Positions 53,119-62,263 of a stretch of DNA of 64,000 bases are shown here, in pieces. This DNA comes from Fimousia sp036311565. GTDB taxonomy: Bacteria; Bacillota; Clostridia; Lachnospirales; Lachnospiraceae. The stretch lies in NCBI GenBank assembly GCA_036311565.1, contig JAXJPR010000002.1:30884-94883 (forward strand), read 5' to 3'. The notes below the pieces were generated by a model. The model had not been told where the DNA came from. It searched no databases and worked only from the letters and a program-made list of their open reading frames with translations. The stretch's first letter is position 1; every line of letters begins with the position of its first letter. The position numbers and the translations under genes are program-made.

Positions 53119-54699
53119 ATGAGAAAAAGCAAGTATTTATTGGGCAGCATATTCATATGCCTGATGGCATTGGGATTTTTATTTCCGGCAAAGGCAACTA
53201 TGGCCAGTGATGGAAAAGGGACATGGGAAAATTTATCCTGGTATTTTGCAGATGATACTGATACACTGACCATCAGCGGAGAAGGATTTATGCCTGAAAT
53301 TAGTGGTGGGAAAGTTCCATGGAAGTCTTATAGTTCTAAAATTAAAACTGTTAAGATTCAAAAGGGTGTAACAAGTATTTCAGGAAATGTATTTGCCACA
53401 TCTTTGATTAACTATGATAGTATGACTACGGTTATTTTACCGGAGGGATTAGAAACTATTGGTAAATATGCATTCTGGGGTTCAAAAATTCAGAAAATCA
53501 ATCTTCCATCAACGCTAACAACTATAGAAACAGCTGCATTTTTAAAATGTGAAAAACTGACTTCTATTTCGATTCCAGGTTCTGTGAAGACGATACCAGC
53601 CGATGCATTTGGTTACTGTGATCAGCTGACAAGTGTAAAGCTGGGAGATGGAATTAATGTTATTGGAAAAGAAGCGTTTATGGCAGTTCCAATAAAATCG
53701 CTGACTCTTCCAGACTCAGTTACAAATATTTCTTCCGATGCTTTTCATGGATGTAGTGAGTTAACGTCTTTGAGCATTCCATCTTCTGTAACCTATGTAG
53801 GAAATGAGGCCTTTGCCTTTTGTAGTAAATTGCAATGGATCGATTATAAAGCGACAACAGCCTTAACAGATGGTGTCTTTAGCGATTGCAGCAACTTAGA
53901 AGTTGTAAAACTGGCAGAAGGTGTTCCTTCTATTGATGAGAATGCCTTTGAAAATAATTATAAATTGGCAGCAATTTATATTCCTGAATCGGTAAAAACA
54001 ATTGATGAAGATGCTTTTTATCGTTCTTATGCCAAAGAGATAGAACTAAAAATATATTGTATTCCATCATCAGCAGCAGATACTTTTGCATGGTCCAAAA
54101 ACGGGATTACACCAGTCGATGTATCGACTTCTGCCGGAAAAGCACAATGGGATAAAATATGGCAGGAAGTAAGAGCTGCTGTTATTACAAATTCCAATGC
54201 AATCATTAAATTATCCACAACTTCCTATACATATAATGGAAAAGTCCGTACACCATCGGTAAGTGTCAAATATGCAGGAAAAACATTAACAAAAGGAACG
54301 GATTACACAGTGACTTATGGAAAAGGCCGAAAGTTAGTAGGTAAATATTCTGTAAAACTGACGTTTACAGGTAATTATAAAGGCACAGTTACAAAGTATT
54401 TCACGATTAAACCAACCAGTACATATATTACAAGCTTATCAAAAGCAAAAAAATCATTTACGGTACGCTGGAGCAAAAAAACAACACAAGTAACCGGATA
54501 TCAGGTCCGTTACTCAAGAAAGAGCAGTTTTTCCAGTTATTCGACAAAGACAATTACCAGTTATAAAACAAATTATAAAAAAGTAACTGGATTGAGAGCA
54601 AAAACAAAATACTATGTAAAAGTAAGAACCTATAAGACAGTAAATGGAACAAGATATTATTCTGGATGGAGTAAGGTAAAAACAGTTACAACGAAATAA
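53119..54699 (+). CDS. Secreted BspA-like leucine-rich repeat protein with Fn3 domain
   Basis: 526 residues. A signal peptide (M-R-K-S-K-Y-L-L-G-S-I-F ending near A-T-M-A-S) is followed by about eight LRR_5 (BspA/Treponema-type) repeats of the form F-x-x-C-x-x-L-T-S-I-x-I-P-x-S-V. A bacterial immunoglobulin-like domain (Y-T-Y-N-G-K-V-R-T-P-S-V) follows, then a C-terminal fibronectin type III domain ending Y-Y-V-K-V-R-T-Y-K. No LPxTG or other anchor is present. Likely role is adhesion or interaction with host or diet polymers. AAGGAGG precedes the ATG at 53119. Confidence 0.9.
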   Translation: MRKSKYLLGSIFICLMALGFLFPAKATMASDGKGTWENLSWYFADDTDTLTISGEGFMPEISGGKVPWKSYSSKIKTVKIQKGVTSISGNVFATSLINYDSMTTVILPEGLETIGKYAFWGSKIQKINLPSTLTTIETAAFLKCEKLTSISIPGSVKTIPADAFGYCDQLTSVKLGDGINVIGKEAFMAVPIKSLTLPDSVTNISSDAFHGCSELTSLSIPSSVTYVGNEAFAFCSKLQWIDYKATTALTDGVFSDCSNLEVVKLAEGVPSIDENAFENNYKLAAIYIPESVKTIDEDAFYRSYAKEIELKIYCIPSSAADTFAWSKNGITPVDVSTSAGKAQWDKIWQEVRAAVITNSNAIIKLSTTSYTYNGKVRTPSVSVKYAGKTLTKGTDYTVTYGKGRKLVGKYSVKLTFTGNYKGTVTKYFTIKPTSTYITSLSKAKKSFTVRWSKKTTQVTGYQVRYSRKSSFSSYSTKTITSYKTNYKKVTGLRAKTKYYVKVRTYKTVNGTRYYSGWSKVKTVTTK

Positions 54700-54757
54700 A
54701 ACAGGGGGATTAAGACAGCAATAATAAAAGAAGTGACATAAGATAGGGGGTATAAAT

Positions 54758-56809
54758 ATGAAAATAAAAGCAGTAGCATTATGTTGTATGATAATGTTAG
54801 TTTTTTCATTTGTATTACCGGTATCTGCATCTCAGGATGAGAAACAAAATCAGGAAAAAAAGGGACGCGGTCTAATTTCTTCTCAGCTAAAGGTAGAATA
54901 TGAACCGGAGAGCAATGATGTCCAAAATCTTCCATCTAAGTTTCTTCCTAAAGAGGCGAAAGAAGATTTGGCGGATTATTCGGCACCAATTACATCAGTG
55001 AAGGATCAGGATACACTGGGAACCTGCTGGATTTTTGCTGCATATGGCAATATGGAATCTTATCTGAAACAAAAATATGGTCTAGAGTATGATTTTTCTG
55101 AAAATCATGCGAAAAATTTATTGGCAAAAGGAATGACTTTAGAAAAAAATCCATATAGTTTTGACTATGATATTCATGCAGGTGGAAATTTTGATATGAT
55201 GATGGCTTACTGGACAAGAGAGAATGGGAGTGGACCAGTCTTAGAAAAAGAGGATCCCTATAATACCGATGGAGAAAAAAAGGTAAATTTGTCAGAAGCA
55301 TTGTCAAAATCTACCACAGGACATTATGTTACGGGTTCGAAGACCTTAGGGACGATAAGCTTTCGTTCTTCTGAAAAGAAGAATTGGTGGAATTCCACAA
55401 AACAAAAAAGTTATGTAAACGATATGAAAGCTATGATCAAACAGTATGGAGCAATTTATGTTTCCTATTATTCCAGTGCGGGGACAGATCATATATTTAC
55501 TTATGAAGATGGAACAACAGGTGCTGCATATTTAAGCGATAAGAAAAAGAATGACCGCATTGATATTATGTATACCGATCATGCGGTTACAGTCGTTGGC
55601 TGGGATGATACATTTTCCAGAAAAAATTTCAGTGCATCCTGTCGTCCGGAGAAAAATGGAGCATTTTTAATCAAAAACAGCTGGGGAACAGAGGAAGGGG
55701 AAAATGGATATTTTTGGATTTCCTATGAAGAGTATTTTTCTCAGGCAAGTACAATTACGGGTATTGAGCAAAGAGCCGATCTGTATGATCATCTATATGA
55801 ATATGACCTGCTGGGAACAACAAATACACAGTATTGTTTTAATTCCAGCAAGCTGGTCTATATGAATCAGTTTTACAGAATGACTACAAAGCAGCAGAAA
55901 GTGACAGCAGTATCCAGCTTTTTTGCACAGTCCGGGGTTACGGCCAATGTCTATGTATCTCCGACCAGAGATTCCAGTAAGTTAAAACTGGTTGCAACAA
56001 AAGAGATAAAAGATACAGGTTTTCAAGTGATTAAATTTGACAATCAGGCGGTAACCATTACAGATTCCAGATATTTAGTAGCAATTGAACTGATTAAGAA
56101 TAAGAATGATTATCTAGAGTATCCGGTCGAGGATCAGTGGAGTGATTATACTTCCAATGCCCAGGCATCCAGTGGACAAAGTTATGTCACAATTGGAGGA
56201 ATCTCTGCTGTCCGGAAAGGAAATTATACGGACGTGACAAAGAAGTCTGGTTACGAAGAAATGAATGTCTGTATTAAAGCGTATACGAAAGATACTGGTG
56301 TGAATTTAAAGAGTCTTTCGAAAGCGATCATTACAAAATGCTATCATAAAACTTATATAGGAGAGGCGACCAGTCAGAATCCAGAAGTAGAATTAGATGG
56401 AAAAATATTAAAAGAAGGTACAGATTATCGGATTTTCTATAAAAATCATAAAAATCCAGGAATTGCGACCATGACTATCGTGGGAAATGGAAGATATAGT
56501 GGATCTATTACAAAAGAGTATCAGATCGCACCAAAATCTCCAACTATTGCTTCTATTTCAAGCACTTCAAAAAGGGGCTTAAAGCTTAAATGGAACCGTC
56601 CGTATAAGGCGGATGGTTTCCAGATCTATATTAAGAAGGCAGGAAGCAGTAACTATGTATGGAAAAAGACAACTTCATCTGACAGTACCACATTGACAAA
56701 CCTTTCAGCTAAAAAAAGGTACTATGTAAAAGTAAGAGCCTATAAAACTGTAAATGGAAAGCGGATTTACAGCGCATTTAGTAAATGGCGTTCGAAAACG
56801 ATAAAATGA
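54758..56809 (+). CDS. Secreted papain-family (C1A) cysteine protease with Fn3 domain, copy 1
   Basis: 683 residues. A signal peptide is followed by a C1A peptidase domain with Q84 (S-V-K-D-Q-D-T-L-G-T), C90 (C-W-I-F-A-A), H275 (T-D-H-A-V-T-V-V-G-W) and N307 (K-N-S-W-G), so the catalytic set is complete. A lectin-like beta domain with N-V-Y-V-S-P-T-R-D, an Ig-like segment (L-K-E-G-T-D-Y-R) and a C-terminal fibronectin domain complete it. It probably degrades or processes proteins outside the cell. It lies 58 bases after the LRR protein and is followed by a close paralogue. Confidence 0.9.
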   Translation: MKIKAVALCCMIMLVFSFVLPVSASQDEKQNQEKKGRGLISSQLKVEYEPESNDVQNLPSKFLPKEAKEDLADYSAPITSVKDQDTLGTCWIFAAYGNMESYLKQKYGLEYDFSENHAKNLLAKGMTLEKNPYSFDYDIHAGGNFDMMMAYWTRENGSGPVLEKEDPYNTDGEKKVNLSEALSKSTTGHYVTGSKTLGTISFRSSEKKNWWNSTKQKSYVNDMKAMIKQYGAIYVSYYSSAGTDHIFTYEDGTTGAAYLSDKKKNDRIDIMYTDHAVTVVGWDDTFSRKNFSASCRPEKNGAFLIKNSWGTEEGENGYFWISYEEYFSQASTITGIEQRADLYDHLYEYDLLGTTNTQYCFNSSKLVYMNQFYRMTTKQQKVTAVSSFFAQSGVTANVYVSPTRDSSKLKLVATKEIKDTGFQVIKFDNQAVTITDSRYLVAIELIKNKNDYLEYPVEDQWSDYTSNAQASSGQSYVTIGGISAVRKGNYTDVTKKSGYEEMNVCIKAYTKDTGVNLKSLSKAIITKCYHKTYIGEATSQNPEVELDGKILKEGTDYRIFYKNHKNPGIATMTIVGNGRYSGSITKEYQIAPKSPTIASISSTSKRGLKLKWNRPYKADGFQIYIKKAGSSNYVWKKTTSSDSTTLTNLSAKKRYYVKVRAYKTVNGKRIYSAFSKWRSKTIK

Positions 56810-56922
56810 GAATCTAATTCTATAATTTGGAAGGGAATCTTTGTAGTAAAATGTCAGATAAGATGGTACAATTAGGATACTAAAATTAACATTATGATGA
56901 CATAGACAGAAAGGGGTAGGAT

Positions 56923-59040
56923 ATGAAGAAAAAATTAATGGCATTGTTTCTTATCGGTACATTTCTTTTACAGACATCCATGCCGGTTATAGCAGCCGGT
57001 ACGGAACTTTCCAGTATAAAAGAGCAGGCTAATGGGGGAAAGATTCCTTCTAAAGTACAGATTGAATATGTTGCAGGAGAAGGCAGTGAGGAAAATCTTC
57101 CATCAAAGATGATTCCTAAGACAGCAGCTGCAGATTTGAAAGAATATACAGCAGAAACAACTTCAGTCAAAGACCAAAATCCCTTAGGAACATGCTGGAG
57201 TTTTGCTACGTATGGTAACTTAGAATCATTTTTGAAGAAAAAAACAGGCGTGGAATATGATTTTTCAGAAAATCATATGAAGTATTCCATGACGGCCAGT
57301 GATGCAACATATGATAATCCATACGGATATGATTTAGAAGCTAATGATGGGGGAAATTATTTTATGTCCTTAGCTTATTTAACGAGGGACGGAGATTTAA
57401 CAGGTCCTGTTTTGGAAGAAAATGATCAATATGATAGCGGAAGCATTCGCTCACTTTCAAAGACCAGGGCAAAAGAAAAGACGGATTATTATGTTACCCA
57501 GGTCAAAATGCTTGGAGACCTTAATTATACCGGAAATTCTGAAGAATGGTGGAAAAAGACAAAATATCTAAATTATATCGATGATGTGAAATCTATGATC
57601 TATAACTATGGTGCTATTTATTCTGGATATTATTCTACCGACGTGGATGCGGCTAATTATCATGAATTTGATTATGGTAATGGAATAACAGGGATTGCCT
57701 ATTTAAGTAATCTTCGGGAAATTGGAGGAAATACCCCACTTATCTATCGATCCAATCATGCAATTACCATTGTGGGATGGGATGATAATTTCTCAAAAGA
57801 AAAATTCTATGAAGGATGTCAACCAGATAGTGATGGAGCTTTTCTTGTAAAGAATAGCTGGGGAGAAGACTGGGGACAGAATGGATATTTCTGGATGTCC
57901 TATGAAGAGTTTCTATCTGAATCCTGTGCAGTCATGAAAGTGGATACAAGAAGTAACTTATATGATCATTTATATGAATATGATTTATTGGGAGTTACCG
58001 ATACATTAAATGTAAGTGGGAAAAATCTGGTTTATATGAACCGTTTTTCTAGAAAAACATCTAAGAAGCAAAAAGTAACGGCAGTATCCAGCTATTTCCT
58101 TGATAAAGGCGTAAAGGTAAATGTTTACGTATCTCCGACCAGAGATGCTTCAAAATTAAAGAAAGTGGCAGAAACAAGCATTAAGAATACAGGATTTCAT
58201 GTGATTTCTCTGGATGCACCGGTCACCATTACGGATTCTAAATATTTAGTGGCCATTGAAATTGTTTCCGATACTTCAGGAATCACAGTTCCGGTGGAAG
58301 ACCAATGGACCTTTTATGGAGCCACATCACAGGCAAAAGCAAGCAGCGGACAAGGATATATAGGAACCAGTATTTCATCTGTAAAAGCAGGAAAATATAC
58401 GGATCTGACTAAGATGAAATCTTATGTCGGAATTGATGAATATGATGAAGAAGAAAGTATCGATGATAACGGTTATAAGCATTTGACTAATGCAAATCTT
58501 TGTCTGAAAGCCTATACAAAGAATACAGGAACTACACTGACCAGTATAAATAAGGCATCGGTTACTAATTATTATAAGAAAACATATACAGGAAGTAATA
58601 CAAGTCAGTCACCAGTCGTAAAATTAAATGGAAAGACCCTGCGCAAAGGAACGGATTACCGAATTGTATACAGCAATCATAAAAATCCAGGTATTGCGAC
58701 CATGACGATTGTTGGAAATGGAAATTATTGCGGAAGTGTTGTGAGAACATATAAGATTTGTCCAAAAACACCAAAGATTTCTTCCATTTCAAGTACATCA
58801 AAAGGAAAGATCAAATTAAAATGGAATCGTCCTTATAAAGCCACTGGATTTGAAGTATATATAAAATGTGCAGGAACCAGCAAATATGTGAAAGTAAAGA
58901 CCACTACTTCTACCAGTATGACACTGACAGGATTAAAATCTGGTAAAAAATATTATGTAAAAGTTCGTGCTTATACAAAGTCAGGTTCCCAAAAAATCTA
59001 TAGCAGCTTAAGCGGATATCGTTCAAAAATAGTAAAATAA
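56923..59040 (+). CDS. Secreted papain-family (C1A) cysteine protease with Fn3 domain, copy 2
   Basis: 705 residues with the same domain order as the gene before it. A signal peptide precedes the protease domain with Q85, C91 (C-W-S-F-A-T), H279 (S-N-H-A-I-T-I-V-G-W) and N311 (K-N-S-W-G). The lectin-like, Ig-like and fibronectin parts follow; the segment Y-D-H-L-Y-E-Y-D-L-L-G is identical in both copies. It has a small insertion rich in Asp/Glu near I-D-E-Y-D-E-E-E-S. The pair is clearly a tandem duplication. AGAAAGGGG precedes the ATG. Confidence 0.9.
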   Translation: MKKKLMALFLIGTFLLQTSMPVIAAGTELSSIKEQANGGKIPSKVQIEYVAGEGSEENLPSKMIPKTAAADLKEYTAETTSVKDQNPLGTCWSFATYGNLESFLKKKTGVEYDFSENHMKYSMTASDATYDNPYGYDLEANDGGNYFMSLAYLTRDGDLTGPVLEENDQYDSGSIRSLSKTRAKEKTDYYVTQVKMLGDLNYTGNSEEWWKKTKYLNYIDDVKSMIYNYGAIYSGYYSTDVDAANYHEFDYGNGITGIAYLSNLREIGGNTPLIYRSNHAITIVGWDDNFSKEKFYEGCQPDSDGAFLVKNSWGEDWGQNGYFWMSYEEFLSESCAVMKVDTRSNLYDHLYEYDLLGVTDTLNVSGKNLVYMNRFSRKTSKKQKVTAVSSYFLDKGVKVNVYVSPTRDASKLKKVAETSIKNTGFHVISLDAPVTITDSKYLVAIEIVSDTSGITVPVEDQWTFYGATSQAKASSGQGYIGTSISSVKAGKYTDLTKMKSYVGIDEYDEEESIDDNGYKHLTNANLCLKAYTKNTGTTLTSINKASVTNYYKKTYTGSNTSQSPVVKLNGKTLRKGTDYRIVYSNHKNPGIATMTIVGNGNYCGSVVRTYKICPKTPKISSISSTSKGKIKLKWNRPYKATGFEVYIKCAGTSKYVKVKTTTSTSMTLTGLKSGKKYYVKVRAYTKSGSQKIYSSLSGYRSKIVK

Positions 59041-59062
59041 TGACAGAAAATAGAATTTTTAC

Positions 59063-59090
59063 AACTGGCACTGCAAAAGCAGTGCCAGTT
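59063..59090 (+). other. Strong hairpin after the second protease gene
   Basis: AACTGGCACTGC (59063-59074) pairs perfectly with GCAGTGCCAGTT (59079-59090) around AAAA. There is no T run after it on either strand, so it is not a standard terminator. Confidence 0.55.
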
Positions 59091-59140
59091 AATAAAATGA
59101 AAAGTCCAAAAGCCCTTGGAGAGAAGGGAAAGAAGGATGT

Positions 59141-59854
59141 ATGTATCAGGAACTATGGAATTTATTATATCCAAAGCGTTGTCCAGTTTGTTTTGAAATT
59201 CTTAATGATCAAAAGGGTCTCGTTTGCCCGGAATGTTATAAAAAAGTAAAAATCATAAAACAGCCGTACTGTTATCAATGCGGAAAACCATTGCTGTCAA
59301 TGGAGCAGGAATATTGTTATGACTGCAGAAAGATGAAATTATCATTTGACCGTGGATTTTCGATTGTTGAATATGATGCAGTTACGGCGCCTTCTATTTT
59401 AGCAGTAAAATATAAAAATCGAAGAGAGTTCCTGAAATTTTATGGGAAACTTGGAAAAATGCAATATGAAAAAATTTTAAAAAATTTAAAGATTGATGCC
59501 ATTATTCCAGTACCATTAAGCAGAAAAAAACAAAAGAAACGGGGATTTAATCAGGCAGCTCTTTTTGGGAAAGAACTTGCCAGGTGGATTCAGGTACCAA
59601 TAAATGAAAAACTTTTAATACGAGGAAAAGATACGATACCATTAAAAGAACTGGCACCGTTAGAACGACGGGCGGCCCTTAAAAAAGTCTTTTACTGGCA
59701 GCAAAAGTATTATCAAGGAGAAAAAATAGTTTTGCTGGTAGATGACATTTATACATCTGGAGCCACAGTAGAGGCCTGTACAAGAATTTTAAAAGAAAAT
59801 GGAATAAAAAAAGTATATATATTAACCATGGCCATTGGCCGGGGAAATAGTTAG
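59141..59854 (+). CDS. comF: ComF family phosphoribosyltransferase-like protein
   Basis: 237 residues. N-terminal zinc-finger cysteines (C-P-V-C, C-P-E-C, C-Y-Q-C-G, C-Y-D-C) are followed by a phosphoribosyltransferase-like domain ending in the PRPP-type loop L-L-V-D-D-I-Y-T-S-G-A-T. ComF proteins help transport or process single-stranded DNA in natural transformation, and relatives persist in non-competent bacteria. AGAAGGA precedes the ATG at 59141; mutY follows 10 bases later. Confidence 0.9.
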   Translation: MYQELWNLLYPKRCPVCFEILNDQKGLVCPECYKKVKIIKQPYCYQCGKPLLSMEQEYCYDCRKMKLSFDRGFSIVEYDAVTAPSILAVKYKNRREFLKFYGKLGKMQYEKILKNLKIDAIIPVPLSRKKQKKRGFNQAALFGKELARWIQVPINEKLLIRGKDTIPLKELAPLERRAALKKVFYWQQKYYQGEKIVLLVDDIYTSGATVEACTRILKENGIKKVYILTMAIGRGNS

Positions 59855-59864
59855 GAGACAGAAT

Positions 59865-60905
59865 ATGAGTTTAGATGCGTCTATTGTAAGTGCATTGATG
59901 AACTGGTATGACTATAATGCCAGAATTCTTCCATGGAGGGAAGAACCAACTCCTTATCGTGTCTGGATTTCTGAAATTATGCTGCAGCAGACCAGAGTGG
60001 AAGCGGTAAAGCCTTATTATGACCGATTTATGAAAGAACTGCCTGCAGTAGAAGATTTAGCATCCGTGGAAGATGATAAATTAATGAAATTATGGGAAGG
60101 GCTTGGATACTACAACAGAGCCAGAAACTTAAAAATTGCAGCCAATCAGGTGATGGAAGAATATGGGGGAATCATACCAGGGGATTATGAAAATCTGCTG
60201 TCATTAAAAGGAATTGGAGAATATACAGCAGGAGCTGTAGGTTCTATTGCTTTTGGACTGCCTGTTGCAGCTGTAGATGGAAATGTGTTAAGAGTTATTA
60301 CAAGGATCACCGGAGATGAAAGAGATATTTTAAAACAGTCTACAAAAAAAGCAATTACGAAAGATTTGCTGGAAATCATACCAAAAGACAGGGCTGGAGA
60401 TTTTAATCAGGCATTAATGGAGCTTGGGGCAATGGTCTGTGTACCAAATGGAAAGCCCAAATGTAAAGAATGTCCATGGGATACCATCTGCTGCGCTTAT
60501 AAAGAAGATTTGACGGATAAGATTCCAGTAAAAATGCCAAAAAAGAAGCGGAAAATTGAAAAGAAAACGGTGTTTTTGTTAGAATATCAGGATCAGATTG
60601 CAATTCGGAAAAGAAGAGATGCCGGTTTACTGGCAGGATTATGGGAATTCCCAAATGGAGAGGGGATGCTGTCAGTAGAAGAGATGGAAGAGCAGTTAAA
60701 CAAGTGGCGAGTGAACCATTTTTCTCTTGATACGACTGGAATGGCAAAACATATTTTTAGTCACATTGAATGGCATATGACAGGATTTCATATTATTTGT
60801 AAGGAAAAACCAGAAGAAGAAGAATTTCTTTGGATTTCTCGGGAAGAAATGGAAAAAGAATATGCTATACCGGCGGCTTTTGATGCATTTAAGGCAATAC
60901 TTTAA
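59865..60905 (+). CDS. mutY: A/G-specific adenine DNA glycosylase MutY
   Basis: 346 residues. It removes adenine mispaired with 8-oxoguanine. The catalytic region shows M-L-Q-Q-T-R-V, the helix-hairpin-helix L-K-G-I-G-E-Y-T-A-G and the catalytic aspartate in A-V-D-G-N-V. The [4Fe-4S] loop is C-x6-C-x2-C-x5-C, and the C-terminal third is the NUDIX-like 8-oxoG recognition domain. TTAGGAGA precedes the ATG at 59865. Confidence 0.94.
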   Translation: MSLDASIVSALMNWYDYNARILPWREEPTPYRVWISEIMLQQTRVEAVKPYYDRFMKELPAVEDLASVEDDKLMKLWEGLGYYNRARNLKIAANQVMEEYGGIIPGDYENLLSLKGIGEYTAGAVGSIAFGLPVAAVDGNVLRVITRITGDERDILKQSTKKAITKDLLEIIPKDRAGDFNQALMELGAMVCVPNGKPKCKECPWDTICCAYKEDLTDKIPVKMPKKKRKIEKKTVFLLEYQDQIAIRKRRDAGLLAGLWEFPNGEGMLSVEEMEEQLNKWRVNHFSLDTTGMAKHIFSHIEWHMTGFHIICKEKPEEEEFLWISREEMEKEYAIPAAFDAFKAIL

Positions 60906-60920
60906 AAAAATATGGTTATC

Positions 60921-60929
60921 TGTTATAAT
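60921..60929 (+). promoter_or_regulatory. Extended -10 promoter before hisA
   Basis: TGtTATAAT at 60921-60929, about 36 bases before the ATG of the next gene; no clear -35. Confidence 0.55.
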
Positions 60930-60964
60930 AAATAGATATTAAAATGGATGGTGAGGCTGATCTT

Positions 60965-61738
60965 ATGAAATTTAGACCATGTATTGATATCCACAATGGA
61001 AAAGTCAAGCAGATTGTAGGCGGCAGTCTGGTCGATTGCAATAATCAGGCAGAAGAAAATTTTGTATCTGATTATGATGGTGGATTTTATGCAGATTTAT
61101 ATAAAAAAAATGGATTAAAAGGTGGACATATTATCTTATTAAATCCAGAAGGTTCAGAGTATTATAAAGAAGATGTAAAACAGGCAAAAAAGGCATTACA
61201 GGCCTATCCTGGCGGCCTTCAAATCGGCGGAGGCATGAATGCAGATAATGCTGCCCAATTTATTAAGATGGGAGCCACACATGTAATTGTTACTTCTTAT
61301 GTTTTCCGAGATGGTAAAATTCATTATGAGAACTTAAGAGCAGTCAAAGAAGCAGTTGGAAAAGAGCACCTTGTGTTGGATTTAAGCTGCAGAAAAAAAG
61401 ACGGACAATATTATGTGGTGACCGATCGTTGGCAGAAATTTACCGAAGTTGTTCTTGGACTGGATATTTTAGATGAATTATCATCCTATTGCGATGAATT
61501 TTTGATTCATGCAGTGGATGTGGAAGGAAAGGCATCTGGAATTGAAACCGGATTGGTTCAGATGCTTGGACAGTGGAACAAGATTCCGGTTACTTATGCA
61601 GGGGGAGTTCGTAATGAAGAAGATCTTCGCCAGTTAAAAGAACTGGGCAATGAGAAGATTGATGTTACCATAGGAAGTGCCCTTGATTTATTTGGTGGTA
61701 ACATGAAATTTGAAACAGTGTTGTCTTATTGTGACTAG
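60965..61738 (+). CDS. hisA: Eukaryote-type ProFAR isomerase (HisA-like)
   Basis: 257-residue TIM-barrel. It begins M-K-F-R-P-C-I-D-I-H-N-G-K-V-K-Q-I-V-G-G, the start pattern of the eukaryotic-type isomerase of histidine biosynthesis, rather than that of the usual bacterial HisA. Later motifs are L-Q-I-G-G-G-M, V-L-D-L-S-C-R and V-T-Y-A-G-G-V-R. It isomerises the aminoaldose ProFAR to the aminoketose PRFAR. It stands alone with its own -10 box, not in a his operon. GGTGAGG precedes the ATG. Confidence 0.82.
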   Translation: MKFRPCIDIHNGKVKQIVGGSLVDCNNQAEENFVSDYDGGFYADLYKKNGLKGGHIILLNPEGSEYYKEDVKQAKKALQAYPGGLQIGGGMNADNAAQFIKMGATHVIVTSYVFRDGKIHYENLRAVKEAVGKEHLVLDLSCRKKDGQYYVVTDRWQKFTEVVLGLDILDELSSYCDEFLIHAVDVEGKASGIETGLVQMLGQWNKIPVTYAGGVRNEEDLRQLKELGNEKIDVTIGSALDLFGGNMKFETVLSYCD

Positions 61739-61777
61739 AATGATAGAAGAGATAAGAAAATCATAGGAGGGATATAG

Positions 61778-62263
61778 ATGGAACTATTATATGAAGCTAG
61801 TAATTTTCAAATTCAGATTTATTGGGTATTGCCTTTTGCAATTCTTGGACTTGCAGGGCTGTATGCTGTTTATAAAGGACCAAAATTATTTATACGGTTT
61901 TTAGGTGTAGTGGCCCTTGCCATTTGTGCCTATACATTGATTCGTTTTTGCTACGGATATGTATCCATTATTGAAACATATAAGAATGGAAATTATCTGA
62001 CCATTGAAGGAGAGGTGGAGAATTTTTCACCAGCCTCCAATGGGGGAGAAACCACAGAAGATGAAGAGGAAGAAAGTTTTAATATTCGACGAGTGCATTT
62101 CTCTTATGGAAATACCTTTATTAAAAAATTTGGATATCATCAGACTTCTGCCAATGGAGGATGCATCAATGAAAATGGACAGTATTTAAGAATTGGATAT
62201 TTGTCAACGAAAAAAGGAAATGTAATTGTAAAAATTGAGGAGAAAATAGAGGACAAAGAATAA
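61778..62263 (+). CDS. Uncharacterised membrane protein upstream of cbiG
   Basis: 161 residues, family not recognised. Two membrane segments (about residues 15-32 and 38-60) are followed by a soluble domain with an acidic patch (T-T-E-D-E-E-E-E) and beta-like sequence ending in V-I-V-K-I-E-E-K. AGGAGGG precedes the ATG. It overlaps the start of cbiG by one base, so it is co-transcribed, but a link to cobalamin is not evident. Confidence 0.72.
   Translation: MELLYEASNFQIQIYWVLPFAILGLAGLYAVYKGPKLFIRFLGVVALAICAYTLIRFCYGYVSIIETYKNGNYLTIEGEVENFSPASNGGETTEDEEEESFNIRRVHFSYGNTFIKKFGYHQTSANGGCINENGQYLRIGYLSTKKGNVIVKIEEKIEDKE

Noticed and set aside
61739..62262. Cobalamin riboswitch before cbiG
   Set aside because: The upstream sequence is a coding region coupled to cbiG and no B12-box-like motif was seen.
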